From assembly GCF_003339585.1 (NCBI RefSeq), contig NZ_QPKF01000003.1, forward strand, positions 62,001 through 126,000: a stretch of 64,000 nt of DNA, given 5' to 3'. Positions 25,398 through 35,518 of this stretch are shown in pieces. The translations under genes were made by a program, and so were the position numbers. Below the pieces are notes generated by a model, which saw nothing but the letters and a program-made list of their open reading frames with translations, was not told the DNA's origin and ran no database searches. Source of the DNA: Exiguobacterium sp. RIT594. Lineage in GTDB: Bacteria; Bacillota; Bacilli; Exiguobacteriales; Exiguobacteriaceae. Every line of letters begins with the position of its first letter. The first letter of the stretch is position 1.

Positions 25398-25477
25398 GTT
25401 GTCTCCAGGATACATTCGGTCATCTTTCGGGTATAGTTCCGTATAAAACGTTACCACACGAAAAGAGGAGGACTGTC

Positions 25478-26287
25478 ATGATTCAAATGAAGATGCCCGG
25501 TGTCACGGTCTACCAGAGTACATTAATGAAAACGACCTCGACCTTGATTGAGACATCCGACTGTCTGATCGTCGTTGATCCGGGCTGGTTACCGGATGAA
25601 ATCGCAACAATCCGCCGCGATGTGGAAATCATCCGACACGATCGTCCTCTTTATATTGTGTACACACATGCCCATTTCGATCATATATTAGGTGCCTATG
25701 CCTTCAAAGATGCGATCGCGATTGCGTCTCGCCGCTTCGTGGACGTAGACCGGACGGCAGCACTGGAAGAGGTCCAAAATTTTAATGACGAATACTATAT
25801 CGAGTCCCCTGTCCTTTTTCCGAATATTACACACGTCATCGAGGAATCCGAAACGACGTTGACGATCGGTAAAACAAAACTGATATTTTTCCTGACTCCC
25901 GGTCATGAATCCACCCATTTATCGTTCGTAGTGATGCCGCTCCATATTCTCGTCTGTGGGGACTATGCCTCCGACGTCGAAATTCCTTTGATTGAACACG
26001 ATTCGGGTGAATATTTAACGACGCTTGAATTACTTGAGTCGTTCATTTATGAGTATGAAGTAAAGCTGCTTATTCCGGGACATGGTCATATTTGTGACGT
26101 TCGCACAGAGATGATTGAACGGCTTCATTTGAGTTATGACTACATCTTAGCCTTACGTGCACACAAGGAGTCCGACTGGTCGCCCTCGTGGCAACAAACG
26201 TCCTTCATGGGGCGGTTGCACGAAAAAAATAAACGGCAGATTACAAAAGAACAAGCCGAGCAGCTCGCCCGGCGTCAATACGATTAA
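25478..26287 (+). CDS. MBL-fold metallo-hydrolase
   Basis: A 269-residue metallo-beta-lactamase-fold protein. The metal-binding motif is THAHFDHI (HxHxDH), with further ligands in LTPGHESTHLSF, VCGDYASD and LIPGHGHICDV. It has no signal peptide, so it should be cytoplasmic. Members hydrolyse thioesters, lactones or phosphoesters; nothing here narrows the substrate. GAGGAGG precedes the ATG by 7 bases. It is a single-gene unit ending at a terminator shared with the arginine operon. Confidence 0.88.
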   Translation: MIQMKMPGVTVYQSTLMKTTSTLIETSDCLIVVDPGWLPDEIATIRRDVEIIRHDRPLYIVYTHAHFDHILGAYAFKDAIAIASRRFVDVDRTAALEEVQNFNDEYYIESPVLFPNITHVIEESETTLTIGKTKLIFFLTPGHESTHLSFVVMPLHILVCGDYASDVEIPLIEHDSGEYLTTLELLESFIYEYEVKLLIPGHGHICDVRTEMIERLHLSYDYILALRAHKESDWSPSWQQTSFMGRLHEKNKRQITKEQAEQLARRQYD

Positions 26288-26288
26288 A

Positions 26289-26340
26289 ACAAAAAGACAG
26301 ACTGTTCGTTCCAGATAAGGAACACAGCCTGTCTTTTTGT
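26289..26340. terminator. Bidirectional terminator between MBL gene and argF
   Basis: ACAAAAAGACAG and CTGTCTTTTTGT form 12-bp arms with further inner pairing (GTTC/GAAC) in the loop; it serves both convergent units. Confidence 0.85.
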
Positions 26341-26341
26341 T

Positions 26342-27280
26342 TCAGTTCATTACTCCGATTAATTCAATCATTAAGGCCTTTTGCGCGTGAAGCCGGTTTT
26401 CCGCCTGGTCAAATACAAGTGAGTGACTGCCGTCAATGACTTCTGCCGTCACTTCTTCCCCGCGGTGCGCCGGAAGACAGTGCAGGAAAATCACATCGTC
26501 AGCGGCGGACCTCAACAATGTTTGATCGACTTGATATCCCTGGAATGCTTTCAGACGATCTGCCGACTCTTCTTCTTGTCCCATACTGGCAAATACATCA
26601 CTGTAGATGACATCTGCATCCGTAACCGCCTGAACAGGATCCGTATATTGTTCAATCCGGCCGCCTGACTTTTGTGCCAGTACTTTCGCTTGATCGATAA
26701 TCGTTTGATCCGGTGCGTAAGCGGCTGGACTGCAAATTCGAACTGTCATTCCACTTAACGCCCCTCCTAAAAGCAGCGAGTGGGCCATGTTATTTCCATC
26801 CCCGACATAAGCGAGTATCTTGCCTTGACGTTGACCAAAATGTTCTTCGACCGTCAGTAAATCAGCCAACACCTGACACGGATGATGAAGGTCCGTCAAT
26901 CCGTTGATAATTGGAATTGTCCCGTGTGCCGCTAACGTCTCGACTGTTTCATGGGCAAAGGTCCGAATCATCAAGGCGTCGACATAACGGCTCATGACTT
27001 GAATCGTATCGCTGAGGGACTCTCCGCGACCAATCTGCATATCCGATCCGTTTAAGACAACCGGATATCCTCCCAATTCGACGACACCGACTTCAAAAGA
27101 AATCCGTGTCCGCGTCGATGCTTTTTCAAACAGCAACGCGACTTTTTTTCCGGCAAGTGTTTGGGCATAAGTTGCTGGAGAAGTTTTAACGTCTTTCGCC
27201 AGTTCCAACAGATCGGTCAGTCCTTCTGCTGTCAGTTCTTCCAGTGTCAGTAAATGTTTTAATCGTTGTGTCGTCGTCAT
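26342..27280 (-). CDS. argF: Ornithine carbamoyltransferase
   Basis: Converts ornithine and carbamoyl phosphate to citrulline, last enzyme of this operon. The longer frame from 27331 is not used: ATG at 27280 overlaps the carB stop by 4 bp (ATGA) and gives 312 residues as usual for the family. The carbamoyl-phosphate site STRTR (55-59), HPCQ (133-136), the ornithine SMG loop in VFASMGQEEES and the HCLP motif FLHCLPAHRG are all intact. Placing it behind carAB puts carbamoyl phosphate supply and use in one transcript. Confidence 0.96.
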   Translation of the reverse strand: MTTTQRLKHLLTLEELTAEGLTDLLELAKDVKTSPATYAQTLAGKKVALLFEKASTRTRISFEVGVVELGGYPVVLNGSDMQIGRGESLSDTIQVMSRYVDALMIRTFAHETVETLAAHGTIPIINGLTDLHHPCQVLADLLTVEEHFGQRQGKILAYVGDGNNMAHSLLLGGALSGMTVRICSPAAYAPDQTIIDQAKVLAQKSGGRIEQYTDPVQAVTDADVIYSDVFASMGQEEESADRLKAFQGYQVDQTLLRSAADDVIFLHCLPAHRGEEVTAEVIDGSHSLVFDQAENRLHAQKALMIELIGVMN

Positions 27281-30200
27281 TGGATTCGCTCCTTTTGTGT
27301 CGTCCATTCGGATAACCGTTTCACGGTACACATCGGTATCGTTTGGACGGATTCGAAGTATTGGGCAAGATGTTCTTCAGTAATGACAATCGCTCCTTGA
27401 GCAAGTGCTTTTTCCCGTTGTTCCCGTTCTGATTCTGATTTCGAGAAGAACACAAGACACGTATCAAATTCGGTATCCAGCTCTAGTTCCGCTCCGTCCG
27501 ACCACGTGTGGGTTTCCGCTCCACAGATACGACGTGTGCGTTTCGACATCGCGGCTTTCGTCGTCTGATCGAAGACGAACCGTTCTTTGGCAAGTCCCGC
27601 TTCGGTCCATTGCAATGTTTCCCCGGTCGAACGCATGACAGGACCTGTCATCGGATCAACCCCACGCAACTTCAATGTCGAGAACACCGGCGTCTTGACG
27701 GCATGAAACGGTAACGTCAACCGGGTTGCCGGCAAGGCTTCAACTTTCATCCCGATGGCGGCTTGAACCGCCCACTCGAGCAACGGTTGTCCCGTCACCT
27801 TTGAGACAATCGGCAATGTACGCGAAGCCCGCGGATTAATCTCGAGTACATAGACGGTTTGATCTTTTACGACGAACTGGATGTTGAAGGCACCTTGGTA
27901 ATCCAGATGTTGACCAATCGTTTGCGCAATCCGTTCGATTTCATCCTGTAAGCTTGCCGGAGCTGAAACCGGGGGTAAAATCATCGTTGAATCACCCGAA
28001 TGAACACCGGCGGCTTCGATTTGTTCCATGATGACCGGTACGTAGGTTGTCGTCTTGTCTGAAATACAATCGACTTCGAACTCGTGTCCTTCGATGTAGG
28101 CATCCACCAAAATCGGAAACGCGATTTCCGGCAATAGTTTTTCTAAATCGGTTGCTGTCGTTAAGCGGTGCATTCCTTTTCCGCCAATGACGTACGATGG
28201 ACGGATCATCAGCGGATAACCAAGTTTTTGTACGATGGCCGCCAATTCTTCCACGTTCGACACTTCCTGGCCCGGTATGCGGTCAATCTGTAACCGGTCC
28301 AAAAACTGATAAAAACGATCACGGTCTTCCATCTCGTCAATCGTATCGGCCGTCGTTCCTAACAACTGGTAACCCAGCTGTTCGAGTTCCGCAGCCAGCG
28401 TAATGGCGGTCTGTCCGCCAAACTGGACAAGCACCTGCTGGCATTGTTCTGCTTCCAGGACATGGACAACATCTTCAATCGTCAACGGTTCAACGTAAAG
28501 ACGGTCCGCGACCTCAAAGTCGGTTGAGACGGTTTCCGGATTGTTGTTGATCATAATGGTTTCATAACCTGCTTGCTGCAAGGCACGGACGGCATGGACC
28601 GAGCAGTAGTCAAACTCGATTCCCTGTCCAATCCGAATCGGTCCGGCGCCGAGAACGGCAACTTTTTTCCGACTGGACGGCGTGACTTCCGTTCGGCCGG
28701 ACCAACTGCCGTAAAAGTACGGCGTCATACTTGAAAATTCCGCTCCACAAGTGTCAATCATTTGAAAACTTGGTTGAATTAAAAAAGTATTCCGTTGCTG
28801 TTGCACGACTTCAAGTGGAACGTCGGTCATCTGTGCGATCTGCTGGTCGGTAAATCCGAAGCGTTTTGCCTGTTGAAGCGACGCTTTGGATTCCAGATCC
28901 AACGTTTCCTGCATCAAAATCAATGTCTCGAGCGTCGTGAGGAACAGAGACTGAATCTGTGTTTTTTCAGCCAGTTCTTCGTGCGTCGCCGCTTTTCGAT
29001 CGAGCAATGCCAACATGGCCAATAACCGGCGATCCGTGATTTGATTAACTTCCTGCCACAAGACCTCCGTATCGGCCTGCTTCATCCAGCCCGGATACAA
29101 CGGGGCTTGCTCGATTCCGGCACCGCGCCATGCTTTTTGTAAGGCTTCCTCGAGTGTCTTACCCATCGCCATACTCTCTCCGGTCGCCTTCATCTGTGTA
29201 CCGAGTGTGCGGTCACTTACAGGGAAAAGATCAAATGGGAAACAAGGAACTTTAGCTGTGACATAATCCAGGACCGGTTCGAAACTGGCCATCGTTTCTT
29301 TTGTCACCGGGTTGATGCAATCATCGAGACGCTCACCGAGTGCAAGACGGGTCGCTAATTTCGCAATCGGATAACCCGTTGCTTTTGAAGCTAAAGCCGA
29401 AGAACGGCTGACCCGGGGGTTGACCTCAATGACATAGTAGGTCTGTTCTGTCGGATGGATTGCAAATTGGATATTGCAGCCACCGACGACACCGAGCGCA
29501 GAGACGATTTCCCGCGAGGCCGTCCGTAAGATTTGATTCATTTTGTCAGATATTGATTGGATCGGTGCGAAGACGACTGAATCTCCCGTGTGCACGCCGA
29601 CCGGGTCGATATTTTCCATATTGCAGACGATGATTGTCGTATCAAAGGCATCCCGCATCACCTCGTACTCGACTTCTTTATAACCGGCAATGCTGGCTTC
29701 GACGAGACATTGTGAAATCGGACTGGCCTGAAGTCCATTCGCCGCAAGTTTACGGGCTTCTTCTTTTGTTTGAGCAATCCCGCCCCCGGTTCCCCCGAGC
29801 GTAAACGCCGGACGGACAACAAGCGGGACGCCCGCTTTTTCCATGAACCCTTCCAGTTCCTCTAACGTCTCGATCGTCTGACTAATCGGGAGCGGTTGAT
29901 CCAGTTCCAGCATCCGCTGTTTAAACCGTTCACGGTCTTCCCCGTCCCGGATCGTTTCAAGGGATGTCCCGAGCAGTTTGACTTGATACTGATCAAGTAC
30001 TCCTGCTTCTTCGAGCGAGAGTGCCAGATTCAAGGCGGTTTGTCCGCCGACTGTTGCTAGTAAATGGGTCGGGCGTTCACGTTTGATAATGGCAGTCGCT
30101 TTTTCAAGCGTCATTGCTTCGATATAGATATGGTCCGCTGTTGAGGGATCCGTCATGATCGTAGCCGGATTCGAATTCATCAACATGACCTCGCATCCCG

Positions 30201-30309
30201 CTTCCCGAAGTGTCTGACATGCCTGTGTACCCGAGTAATCAAATTCCGCTGCTTGACCAATCACGATTGGACCTGATCCGATGACCAGGACTTTTTTAGG
30301 TTCCTGCAT
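27277..30309 (-). CDS. carB: Carbamoyl-phosphate synthase large subunit (arginine-linked)
   Basis: A 1010-residue synthetase with two homologous ATP-grasp halves: the first begins VLVIGSGPIVIGQAAEFDYSG, the second VAVLGAGPIRIGQGIEFDYCS. Each has its own phosphorylation site region (VRPAFTLGGTGGG and IRPSYVIGGKGMH). The C-terminal allosteric domain is short and ends in a TQKE-type tail; E. coli CarB is about 1070 residues, while arginine-specific Bacillus enzymes are shorter. It makes carbamoyl phosphate from bicarbonate, ATP and ammonia passed from CarA. It overlaps carA by 14 bp and argF by 4 bp. AGGAGG lies 6 bases before ATG. Confidence 0.95.
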   Translation of the reverse strand: MQEPKKVLVIGSGPIVIGQAAEFDYSGTQACQTLREAGCEVMLMNSNPATIMTDPSTADHIYIEAMTLEKATAIIKRERPTHLLATVGGQTALNLALSLEEAGVLDQYQVKLLGTSLETIRDGEDRERFKQRMLELDQPLPISQTIETLEELEGFMEKAGVPLVVRPAFTLGGTGGGIAQTKEEARKLAANGLQASPISQCLVEASIAGYKEVEYEVMRDAFDTTIIVCNMENIDPVGVHTGDSVVFAPIQSISDKMNQILRTASREIVSALGVVGGCNIQFAIHPTEQTYYVIEVNPRVSRSSALASKATGYPIAKLATRLALGERLDDCINPVTKETMASFEPVLDYVTAKVPCFPFDLFPVSDRTLGTQMKATGESMAMGKTLEEALQKAWRGAGIEQAPLYPGWMKQADTEVLWQEVNQITDRRLLAMLALLDRKAATHEELAEKTQIQSLFLTTLETLILMQETLDLESKASLQQAKRFGFTDQQIAQMTDVPLEVVQQQRNTFLIQPSFQMIDTCGAEFSSMTPYFYGSWSGRTEVTPSSRKKVAVLGAGPIRIGQGIEFDYCSVHAVRALQQAGYETIMINNNPETVSTDFEVADRLYVEPLTIEDVVHVLEAEQCQQVLVQFGGQTAITLAAELEQLGYQLLGTTADTIDEMEDRDRFYQFLDRLQIDRIPGQEVSNVEELAAIVQKLGYPLMIRPSYVIGGKGMHRLTTATDLEKLLPEIAFPILVDAYIEGHEFEVDCISDKTTTYVPVIMEQIEAAGVHSGDSTMILPPVSAPASLQDEIERIAQTIGQHLDYQGAFNIQFVVKDQTVYVLEINPRASRTLPIVSKVTGQPLLEWAVQAAIGMKVEALPATRLTLPFHAVKTPVFSTLKLRGVDPMTGPVMRSTGETLQWTEAGLAKERFVFDQTTKAAMSKRTRRICGAETHTWSDGAELELDTEFDTCLVFFSKSESEREQREKALAQGAIVITEEHLAQYFESVQTIPMCTVKRLSEWTTQKERIQ

Positions 30310-31351
30310 ATGCTACCTCCTGCTTTAAGATGCTCGCTACGAATTGATCGAATATCACCATCGCCTCCAGTGGACCGGGATGAGCTTCCGGGTGAAACTG
30401 AACGGTCAAAATAGGATGCGTCGGATGAAACAGTCCTTCAATCGAGCCGTCATTGATATGTTCATATGCGACGTTCAGTTCAGATTTTTGCACGCTGTCA
30501 GCTTGAACGACATAACCATGATTTTGTGATGTCATGAAGACACGTCCGGTTTTCAACTGACGGACGGGATGATTTGCCCCGCGGTGACCGTGGTGTTGCT
30601 TTTCGATTCGACATCCGAAGGCTTTGGCAATCAGTTGATGCCCCATACAGATGCCGAGCGTCGGATAGGCAAGCGCCAGTTCCTTGATTTCAGGAATCAA
30701 ATGATCGAGCTGACTCGGATTTCCCGGTCCATTTGAGAAAAGCAGACCATCGGGCTTCAATGCGTCGATGACTGACTTCGGTGTATCAAAAGGAACGACC
30801 GTCACTTTCATCCGACGTACCTGTAACGCCTCAATCATCGATTTTTTAACCCCGTAGTCGAGACAGACGATATGTCCGGCTTCCTGACTGGTTTGGTAAG
30901 TTTCCGGCTGTTTCGTCGAGACGGCCGCAATCAAGTTCGATTGTTTTTGAACAAGTGAGACGTCGTTTGTGATCGTACCGATTTGATCACCATGATTGCG
31001 CAAATGATGGACCAGTGCCCGCGTATCGACTTGAGTCAAAACCGGTACATCCGATGCTGCCAACCAATCAGCCAGGTCCGATCGTAATCCGTTGTTCGCC
31101 AATGTCTGAACAATTACGCCCGATACTTGAATCTGGCGACTTTCTGAATCCTGCTCTGAAATACCGTATTGTCCGATGAGGGGATACGTAAAAACAATGA
31201 TTTGTCCCCGGTAGGAAGGATCGGTTAACACTTCTTGATAACCGGTCATTCCCGTGAAAAATACGACTTCTCCTTGAACGGACGAAGTGCCCATGAACTC
31301 ACCGGGATATACTTGCCCATCCGCTAATTTTAATGCCCCTAACCCTTTCAC
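30296..31351 (-). CDS. carA: Carbamoyl-phosphate synthase small subunit (glutaminase)
   Basis: Releases ammonia from glutamine for CarB. The apparent ATG at 31372 lies upstream of the ribosome-binding site AGGAGG, so GTG at 31351 (7-base spacing, GTGA overlap with the argD stop) is the likely start, giving 351 residues. The N-terminal domain has GEVVFFTGMTGYQEVLTDPS. The class I amidotransferase domain has the catalytic Cys in GICMGHQLIAKAFG and the His/Glu pair in QFHPEAHPGP. It is the arginine-pathway copy judged by its place between argD and argF. Confidence 0.95.
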   Translation of the reverse strand: MKGLGALKLADGQVYPGEFMGTSSVQGEVVFFTGMTGYQEVLTDPSYRGQIIVFTYPLIGQYGISEQDSESRQIQVSGVIVQTLANNGLRSDLADWLAASDVPVLTQVDTRALVHHLRNHGDQIGTITNDVSLVQKQSNLIAAVSTKQPETYQTSQEAGHIVCLDYGVKKSMIEALQVRRMKVTVVPFDTPKSVIDALKPDGLLFSNGPGNPSQLDHLIPEIKELALAYPTLGICMGHQLIAKAFGCRIEKQHHGHRGANHPVRQLKTGRVFMTSQNHGYVVQADSVQKSELNVAYEHINDGSIEGLFHPTHPILTVQFHPEAHPGPLEAMVIFDQFVASILKQEVAYAGT

Positions 31352-32490
31352 ATCATGACCTCCTGTTGACATACTGACTTGATTTTTTCGACAGCCGTAT
31401 CGAGTTCCTGTTCCGTAACGAACAAAGATGGTAACAATCGAATGACATTGGGTCCCGCACTGACGACGAGCATTCCGGATTGTTGCAACGCCGAGATCAG
31501 CGGTGAGACCGGTTCATGAAATTCAACCCCAATCATCAGTCCGCGTCCGCGGATATCCCGAACCATCGTTTTCGGTAATTGAGCGAGTTGTTGCATCAAA
31601 TAAAGTCCTTTTAGTCGAACTTGTTTCATTTGCTGATCGTTTAACAATAAATCCAGTGTCGCTTCTGCCGCCGCCATTGCCAATGGATTCCCTCCGAATG
31701 TCGATCCGTGGGTACCCGGTGTGAAAATGGCTGTCGCTTCCGGTGTCGTGATGATGGCTCCGACCGGGAATCCACTTCCGAGTCCTTTTGCAACGGTAAT
31801 GATGTCCGGCTTTAACGGCGTCTGTTCAAAGGCAAAACGCGATCCGGTGCGTCCGATACCTGTCTGTACTTCATCGATGACTACCTTCACATCAAACTTT
31901 CGCGCTTGTTCCATCAATTTTGCTAACCAGGCATCCTCCGCTACGATTACCCCGCCTTCTCCTTGGATGACTTCGAGCCAGACGGCAGCAGTTTGGTCCG
32001 TAATCATTTCAAGACTGTCGAAATCGTTAAAAGTCAGATGCTTAAAATCCGGAACCATCTCTCCGAACCCGGCTTTAATCTTGTCTTGGCCCGTCGCTCC
32101 CATCATGGCGAAGGTTCTTCCGTGGAAAGACTGACTGAACGTCAGGATTTCTTTTTTCTGCGTCCATTTCCGAATCAGCTTAAATGCCCCTTCATTCGCT
32201 TCTGTCCCACTGTTGCAAAAAAAGACATGGCTCAAATGACTGTTTTCGGTCAACATCGCCGCGACTCGTTCCTGTTTACTGCTGATGAATAAATTAGACG
32301 TATGCCATAATTTTTGCAGTTGTTCCTGTAATGCCTGTTCCACATGAGGATGACGATGACCGGTGTTACAGACAGCAATTCCCATCATGAAATCCAGGTA
32401 GCTTTTGCCTGTCTTGTCTTGCACGAACGATCCGTTCCCTTCGACTAATTCAATGTCATGACGTAAATACGTCGGTAGTAAAGCGCTCAT
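31348..32490 (-). CDS. argD: Acetylornithine aminotransferase
   Basis: A class III PLP aminotransferase converting N-acetylglutamate semialdehyde to N-acetylornithine. It has 380 residues. PLP-site features include FCNSGTEANEGAFKL, the Asp in VVIDEVQTGIGRTG and the Schiff-base lysine in ITVAKGLGSGFPVGA, with GSTFGGNPLAMAA after it. The start ATG (GGAGGAAA 6 bases upstream) lies 35 bp inside the end of argB, an unusually long same-strand overlap. Confidence 0.95.
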   Translation of the reverse strand: MSALLPTYLRHDIELVEGNGSFVQDKTGKSYLDFMMGIAVCNTGHRHPHVEQALQEQLQKLWHTSNLFISSKQERVAAMLTENSHLSHVFFCNSGTEANEGAFKLIRKWTQKKEILTFSQSFHGRTFAMMGATGQDKIKAGFGEMVPDFKHLTFNDFDSLEMITDQTAAVWLEVIQGEGGVIVAEDAWLAKLMEQARKFDVKVVIDEVQTGIGRTGSRFAFEQTPLKPDIITVAKGLGSGFPVGAIITTPEATAIFTPGTHGSTFGGNPLAMAAAEATLDLLLNDQQMKQVRLKGLYLMQQLAQLPKTMVRDIRGRGLMIGVEFHEPVSPLISALQQSGMLVVSAGPNVIRLLPSLFVTEQELDTAVEKIKSVCQQEVMM

Positions 32491-33229
32491 TGGTTTCCTC
32501 CTTGATCCGTGTCCCTTGGCTCGTCACGTCGTGTCCGGAACGAATCTTGACCTGATGTATCCCTTGTCGGACCGCTTCGATGACGGCTTCGACTTTCGGA
32601 ATCATTCCACCGTTGATTTCCGCCGATCCGATTCCTGCCTCCAGTTCTGCAACCGTCACCTCTGTCTGAAACGTTCCATTCAGCCTGACACCAGATACGT
32701 CTGTCAATAATTCGAATTCATCGACAGCGAGCCCTTTCGCTACAGCAATCGCACATGTGTCCCCATTACAATTCAACGTTCCTTCCGTCCCTGTAATCAG
32801 GGAGGTGACGACAGGGATGAATCCCGATGCCATCAATGTCGTAAATAATTTCGGATTAATCTGCGTCACTTCTCCGACTGCTCCGAACGCCGGTTGCTGT
32901 TTTCCGCGAATACTGGCTCCGTCAATTCCCGTCAGGCCGATTGCCGGCAGCCCGTTTTCATTCAGGGCATAGACGATTTTTGATTGCACTTCTCCTCCGA
33001 GCACCCGTTCCGCTCCCAGCAAAACCTGCTCTGTCGTCACCCGGATCCCGTTGTTGAATTCCGCTTTAATATTCATGTCCCGGCAATAGGCCGATAAAGC
33101 TGGTCCGCCGCCATGCAGGATAATCAATTCATTTTTCTTAGCAAGCCACTGATTCCATTCTTCGTAATAACGCGGATCCAATTGTTCGAAGACACTTCCA
33201 CCCAGTTTGATTAATTTACGTTTCGTCAT
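32456..33229 (-). CDS. argB: Acetylglutamate kinase
   Basis: Phosphorylates N-acetylglutamate with ATP. It has 257 residues, amino-acid kinase fold. Glycine-rich LIKLGGSVFE at the N-terminus, IILHGGGPALSAYC for substrate, CNGDTCAIAVAKGL and the C-terminal GGMIPKVEAVIEAVRQG are all seen. The start overlaps the argJ stop by 4 bp and has only a weak ribosome-binding site, so translation probably depends on coupling to argJ. The N-terminus lacks the extra helix of arginine-inhibited hexameric kinases. Confidence 0.94.
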   Translation of the reverse strand: MTKRKLIKLGGSVFEQLDPRYYEEWNQWLAKKNELIILHGGGPALSAYCRDMNIKAEFNNGIRVTTEQVLLGAERVLGGEVQSKIVYALNENGLPAIGLTGIDGASIRGKQQPAFGAVGEVTQINPKLFTTLMASGFIPVVTSLITGTEGTLNCNGDTCAIAVAKGLAVDEFELLTDVSGVRLNGTFQTEVTVAELEAGIGSAEINGGMIPKVEAVIEAVRQGIHQVKIRSGHDVTSQGTRIKEETNERFTTDVFTS

Positions 33230-34443
33230 GTCCGGTAACTCGCATTGATTTTGATATAGTCATACGTCAAGTCACAACCAAAAGCATGACTGCTGGCGGG
33301 TCCTTGATTTAAATTCACTTCGATTTCAACCACCTCTTGCGCCAGTTCACGGGAAGCTAACGATTCGTCGAATAAAATCGGCATGCTGTGACGCAGCACC
33401 CACTGAGAACCGATCCGGATATCAATTTGCCCGACATCAATCGGTTCATCGATACTGCCGACAGCTGCGATGATGCGGCCCCAGTTCGCATCTTCACCAA
33501 AAATTGCTGTTTTCACGAGTGAAGATCCTACGATCTGTTTGGCAATTTTCCGGGCAGTCCATTCATTCGCCGTACCATGGACATTGACTTCAATCAGCTT
33601 CGTCGCCCCTTCTCCATCACGCGCAATTTGTTTCGCTAAGTCCTGGCATACTTCTTCAACCGCTTGTTGGAACTGTCCCATTTCGTCTGTTCCCGGTTGA
33701 AGCGGCTGTGTTTGTGCAGCCCCGCTTGCAAGAATCATCACCATGTCATTCGTCGAGCTGTCACCATCGACGGTGATGCAGTTGAAGGTCCGGTTAACTG
33801 CAGATTTCAAGATGTCCTGTAATAACGGCGAAGCAATCGAGGCGTCAGTTGTTAAAAAACCAAGCATCGTCGCCATATTCGGATGAATCATTCCTGAACC
33901 TTTGGCAACTCCGCAGACAGAAACCAACTCGCCCCCTAACCAGATTTGACGTCCGGCTGTCTTCGTACCTGTATCAGTCGTTAAAATAGCCAGTGCAAAA
34001 TCGTCGGCTTCTCCTTCATCCGGTTGCAACTGTTCGATTCCTTGAAGTAACGTATCGATTTCGAGCGGCTGTCCGATGATGCCGGTCGAAGCAATGACAA
34101 CGTGTTCCTGTGCCAATTGAAACTGATCGGCAACGGCCTGTTGCGAAGCATAAGCATGTTCGAGACCGAGCTGACCTGTACAGGCATTGGCATTTCCGCT
34201 GTTGACCAAGACAGCATGGACCTTTCCGCCTGATGTTGCCATCGCCTGTTTCGTCACCGTAATCGGGGCAGCCTGGACCTGATTCGTCGTATAGACCGCT
34301 GCAGCATCGGCACCTGCTTCACATATTAAAAGGGCTAAATCTTTCCGTTTACGTCTGAGTCCGACATGGATTCCTGTCGCTTTAAATCCTTTTGGTGTCG
34401 TCACGGTCAATGGTGATGCCAGTTGTATATTTAACATAGTCAT
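33226..34443 (-). CDS. argJ: Bifunctional ornithine acetyltransferase / N-acetylglutamate synthase
   Basis: Transfers the acetyl group from acetylornithine back to glutamate. It is 405 residues, made as one chain that cleaves itself before the Thr in MIHPNMATMLGF, giving alpha and beta chains. KGSGMIHPNMA and ITVDGDSSTNDMV are family signatures. Whether it also uses acetyl-CoA (bifunctional) cannot be read from sequence. Absence of argE and a separate synthase from the cluster fits the cyclic pathway. Confidence 0.95.
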   Translation of the reverse strand: MTMLNIQLASPLTVTTPKGFKATGIHVGLRRKRKDLALLICEAGADAAAVYTTNQVQAAPITVTKQAMATSGGKVHAVLVNSGNANACTGQLGLEHAYASQQAVADQFQLAQEHVVIASTGIIGQPLEIDTLLQGIEQLQPDEGEADDFALAILTTDTGTKTAGRQIWLGGELVSVCGVAKGSGMIHPNMATMLGFLTTDASIASPLLQDILKSAVNRTFNCITVDGDSSTNDMVMILASGAAQTQPLQPGTDEMGQFQQAVEEVCQDLAKQIARDGEGATKLIEVNVHGTANEWTARKIAKQIVGSSLVKTAIFGEDANWGRIIAAVGSIDEPIDVGQIDIRIGSQWVLRHSMPILFDESLASRELAQEVVEIEVNLNQGPASSHAFGCDLTYDYIKINASYRT

Positions 34444-34451
34444 GGTCCCCT

Positions 34452-35483
34452 CTATATAAAGAATGGCTGTTGTGTCAGACCTAGCGTTTCTGGATATCCA
34501 CTAATCAAGTTGGCATTTTGGATCGCTTGCCCGGCTGCCCCTTTTTGCATGTTGTCCAGGACGGATACGACCGTCAGTCTTCCTGTACGTGTATCCAGGT
34601 AGACCGAAAGATCACAGTAGTTGCTTCCGGCTGCCGATTTGATTTCCGGATCGGTTTGTCCGACGCGGATAAATGGTTCCTCTTTATATTTTTCACTGAA
34701 CCATGTTCGCCACTGCGCTTCCGTTTTTTCGACGAGAGGCTGTAACGTCATCGTCGCCATGATGCCGCGATTGAGTGGTACTAGATACGTCGCGAGTGAT
34801 ACGGTGATTTTCTGTCCGGTAATCTCTTCAGCAATGGATTCAATTTCCGGAATATGTTGATGATGATTCATTTTGTACAATCTGATATTCTCACTCGACC
34901 GGACATGGTGCGTTTGTTCCGTCAACGTTTTTCCTGCACCTGATAATCCGGAGCTCGCATGAATGACGATTTGCGAAGGATCAATTACGTGTTCTTCTAA
35001 TAACGGGAGTAACCCAAGTAAGACGGCCGTTGCATAGCAACCGGGATTGGCAATCAAACGACTGTCCTTAATCTGATCCCGCTTCCATTCCGTCAGTCCG
35101 TAGGTTGCTTTTTTTTGAAGATCCGAATCGACTCCTTCATGGGGATACCATTCTTCATATAATGCTTTTTCAAGGCGTAGGTCTCCACTCAAATCGATGA
35201 CCGTTCCTTTCCAGTCCTGTAACTGTTTTAGATATTTCGTAGAAATTCCGCTTGGCGTTGCTAAAAACAACAGGTCAGTTTCGTCTGCTTTAATCTGTTG
35301 CAATGAGAAGGCTGTCAGTATCGGAAACTGTTTTTTATTCATAAAACTGTATAACTGGTTCATCTCCTGATCGGTCTGCGAATCGCTGATCAAGGAAACG
35401 ATTTCTAAATGAGGATGTAATTCAATCAGCCGTATCAGCTCAATCGCAGCATATCCGGTCGCACCTACAATCGTACATTTCAT
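34452..35483 (-). CDS. argC: N-acetyl-gamma-glutamyl-phosphate reductase
   Basis: Reduces N-acetylglutamyl phosphate to the semialdehyde with NADPH. It is 343 residues, with the Rossmann start CTIVGATGYAAIELIRL and the catalytic cysteine in ANPGCYATAVLLGLLPL. The substrate His lies in the region around KMNHHQHIPEIE. It is the first gene of argCJBD-carAB-argF; its promoter is covered by two ARG-box-like sites. argJ starts 8 bp after its stop. Confidence 0.95.
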   Translation of the reverse strand: MKCTIVGATGYAAIELIRLIELHPHLEIVSLISDSQTDQEMNQLYSFMNKKQFPILTAFSLQQIKADETDLLFLATPSGISTKYLKQLQDWKGTVIDLSGDLRLEKALYEEWYPHEGVDSDLQKKATYGLTEWKRDQIKDSRLIANPGCYATAVLLGLLPLLEEHVIDPSQIVIHASSGLSGAGKTLTEQTHHVRSSENIRLYKMNHHQHIPEIESIAEEITGQKITVSLATYLVPLNRGIMATMTLQPLVEKTEAQWRTWFSEKYKEEPFIRVGQTDPEIKSAAGSNYCDLSVYLDTRTGRLTVVSVLDNMQKGAAGQAIQNANLISGYPETLGLTQQPFFI

Positions 35484-35518
35484 GGTGGAAACTCCTTTGC
35501 CGTTAAATGATAACTCGA

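Noticed and set aside
25429-25434. GGGTAT as a sigma-B -10 before the MBL-fold gene
   Set aside because: No GTTT-like -35 at the right distance.
27280-27331. Longer argF start at 27331
   Set aside because: It would extend deep into carB; the ATGA overlap start at 27280 matches the family length.
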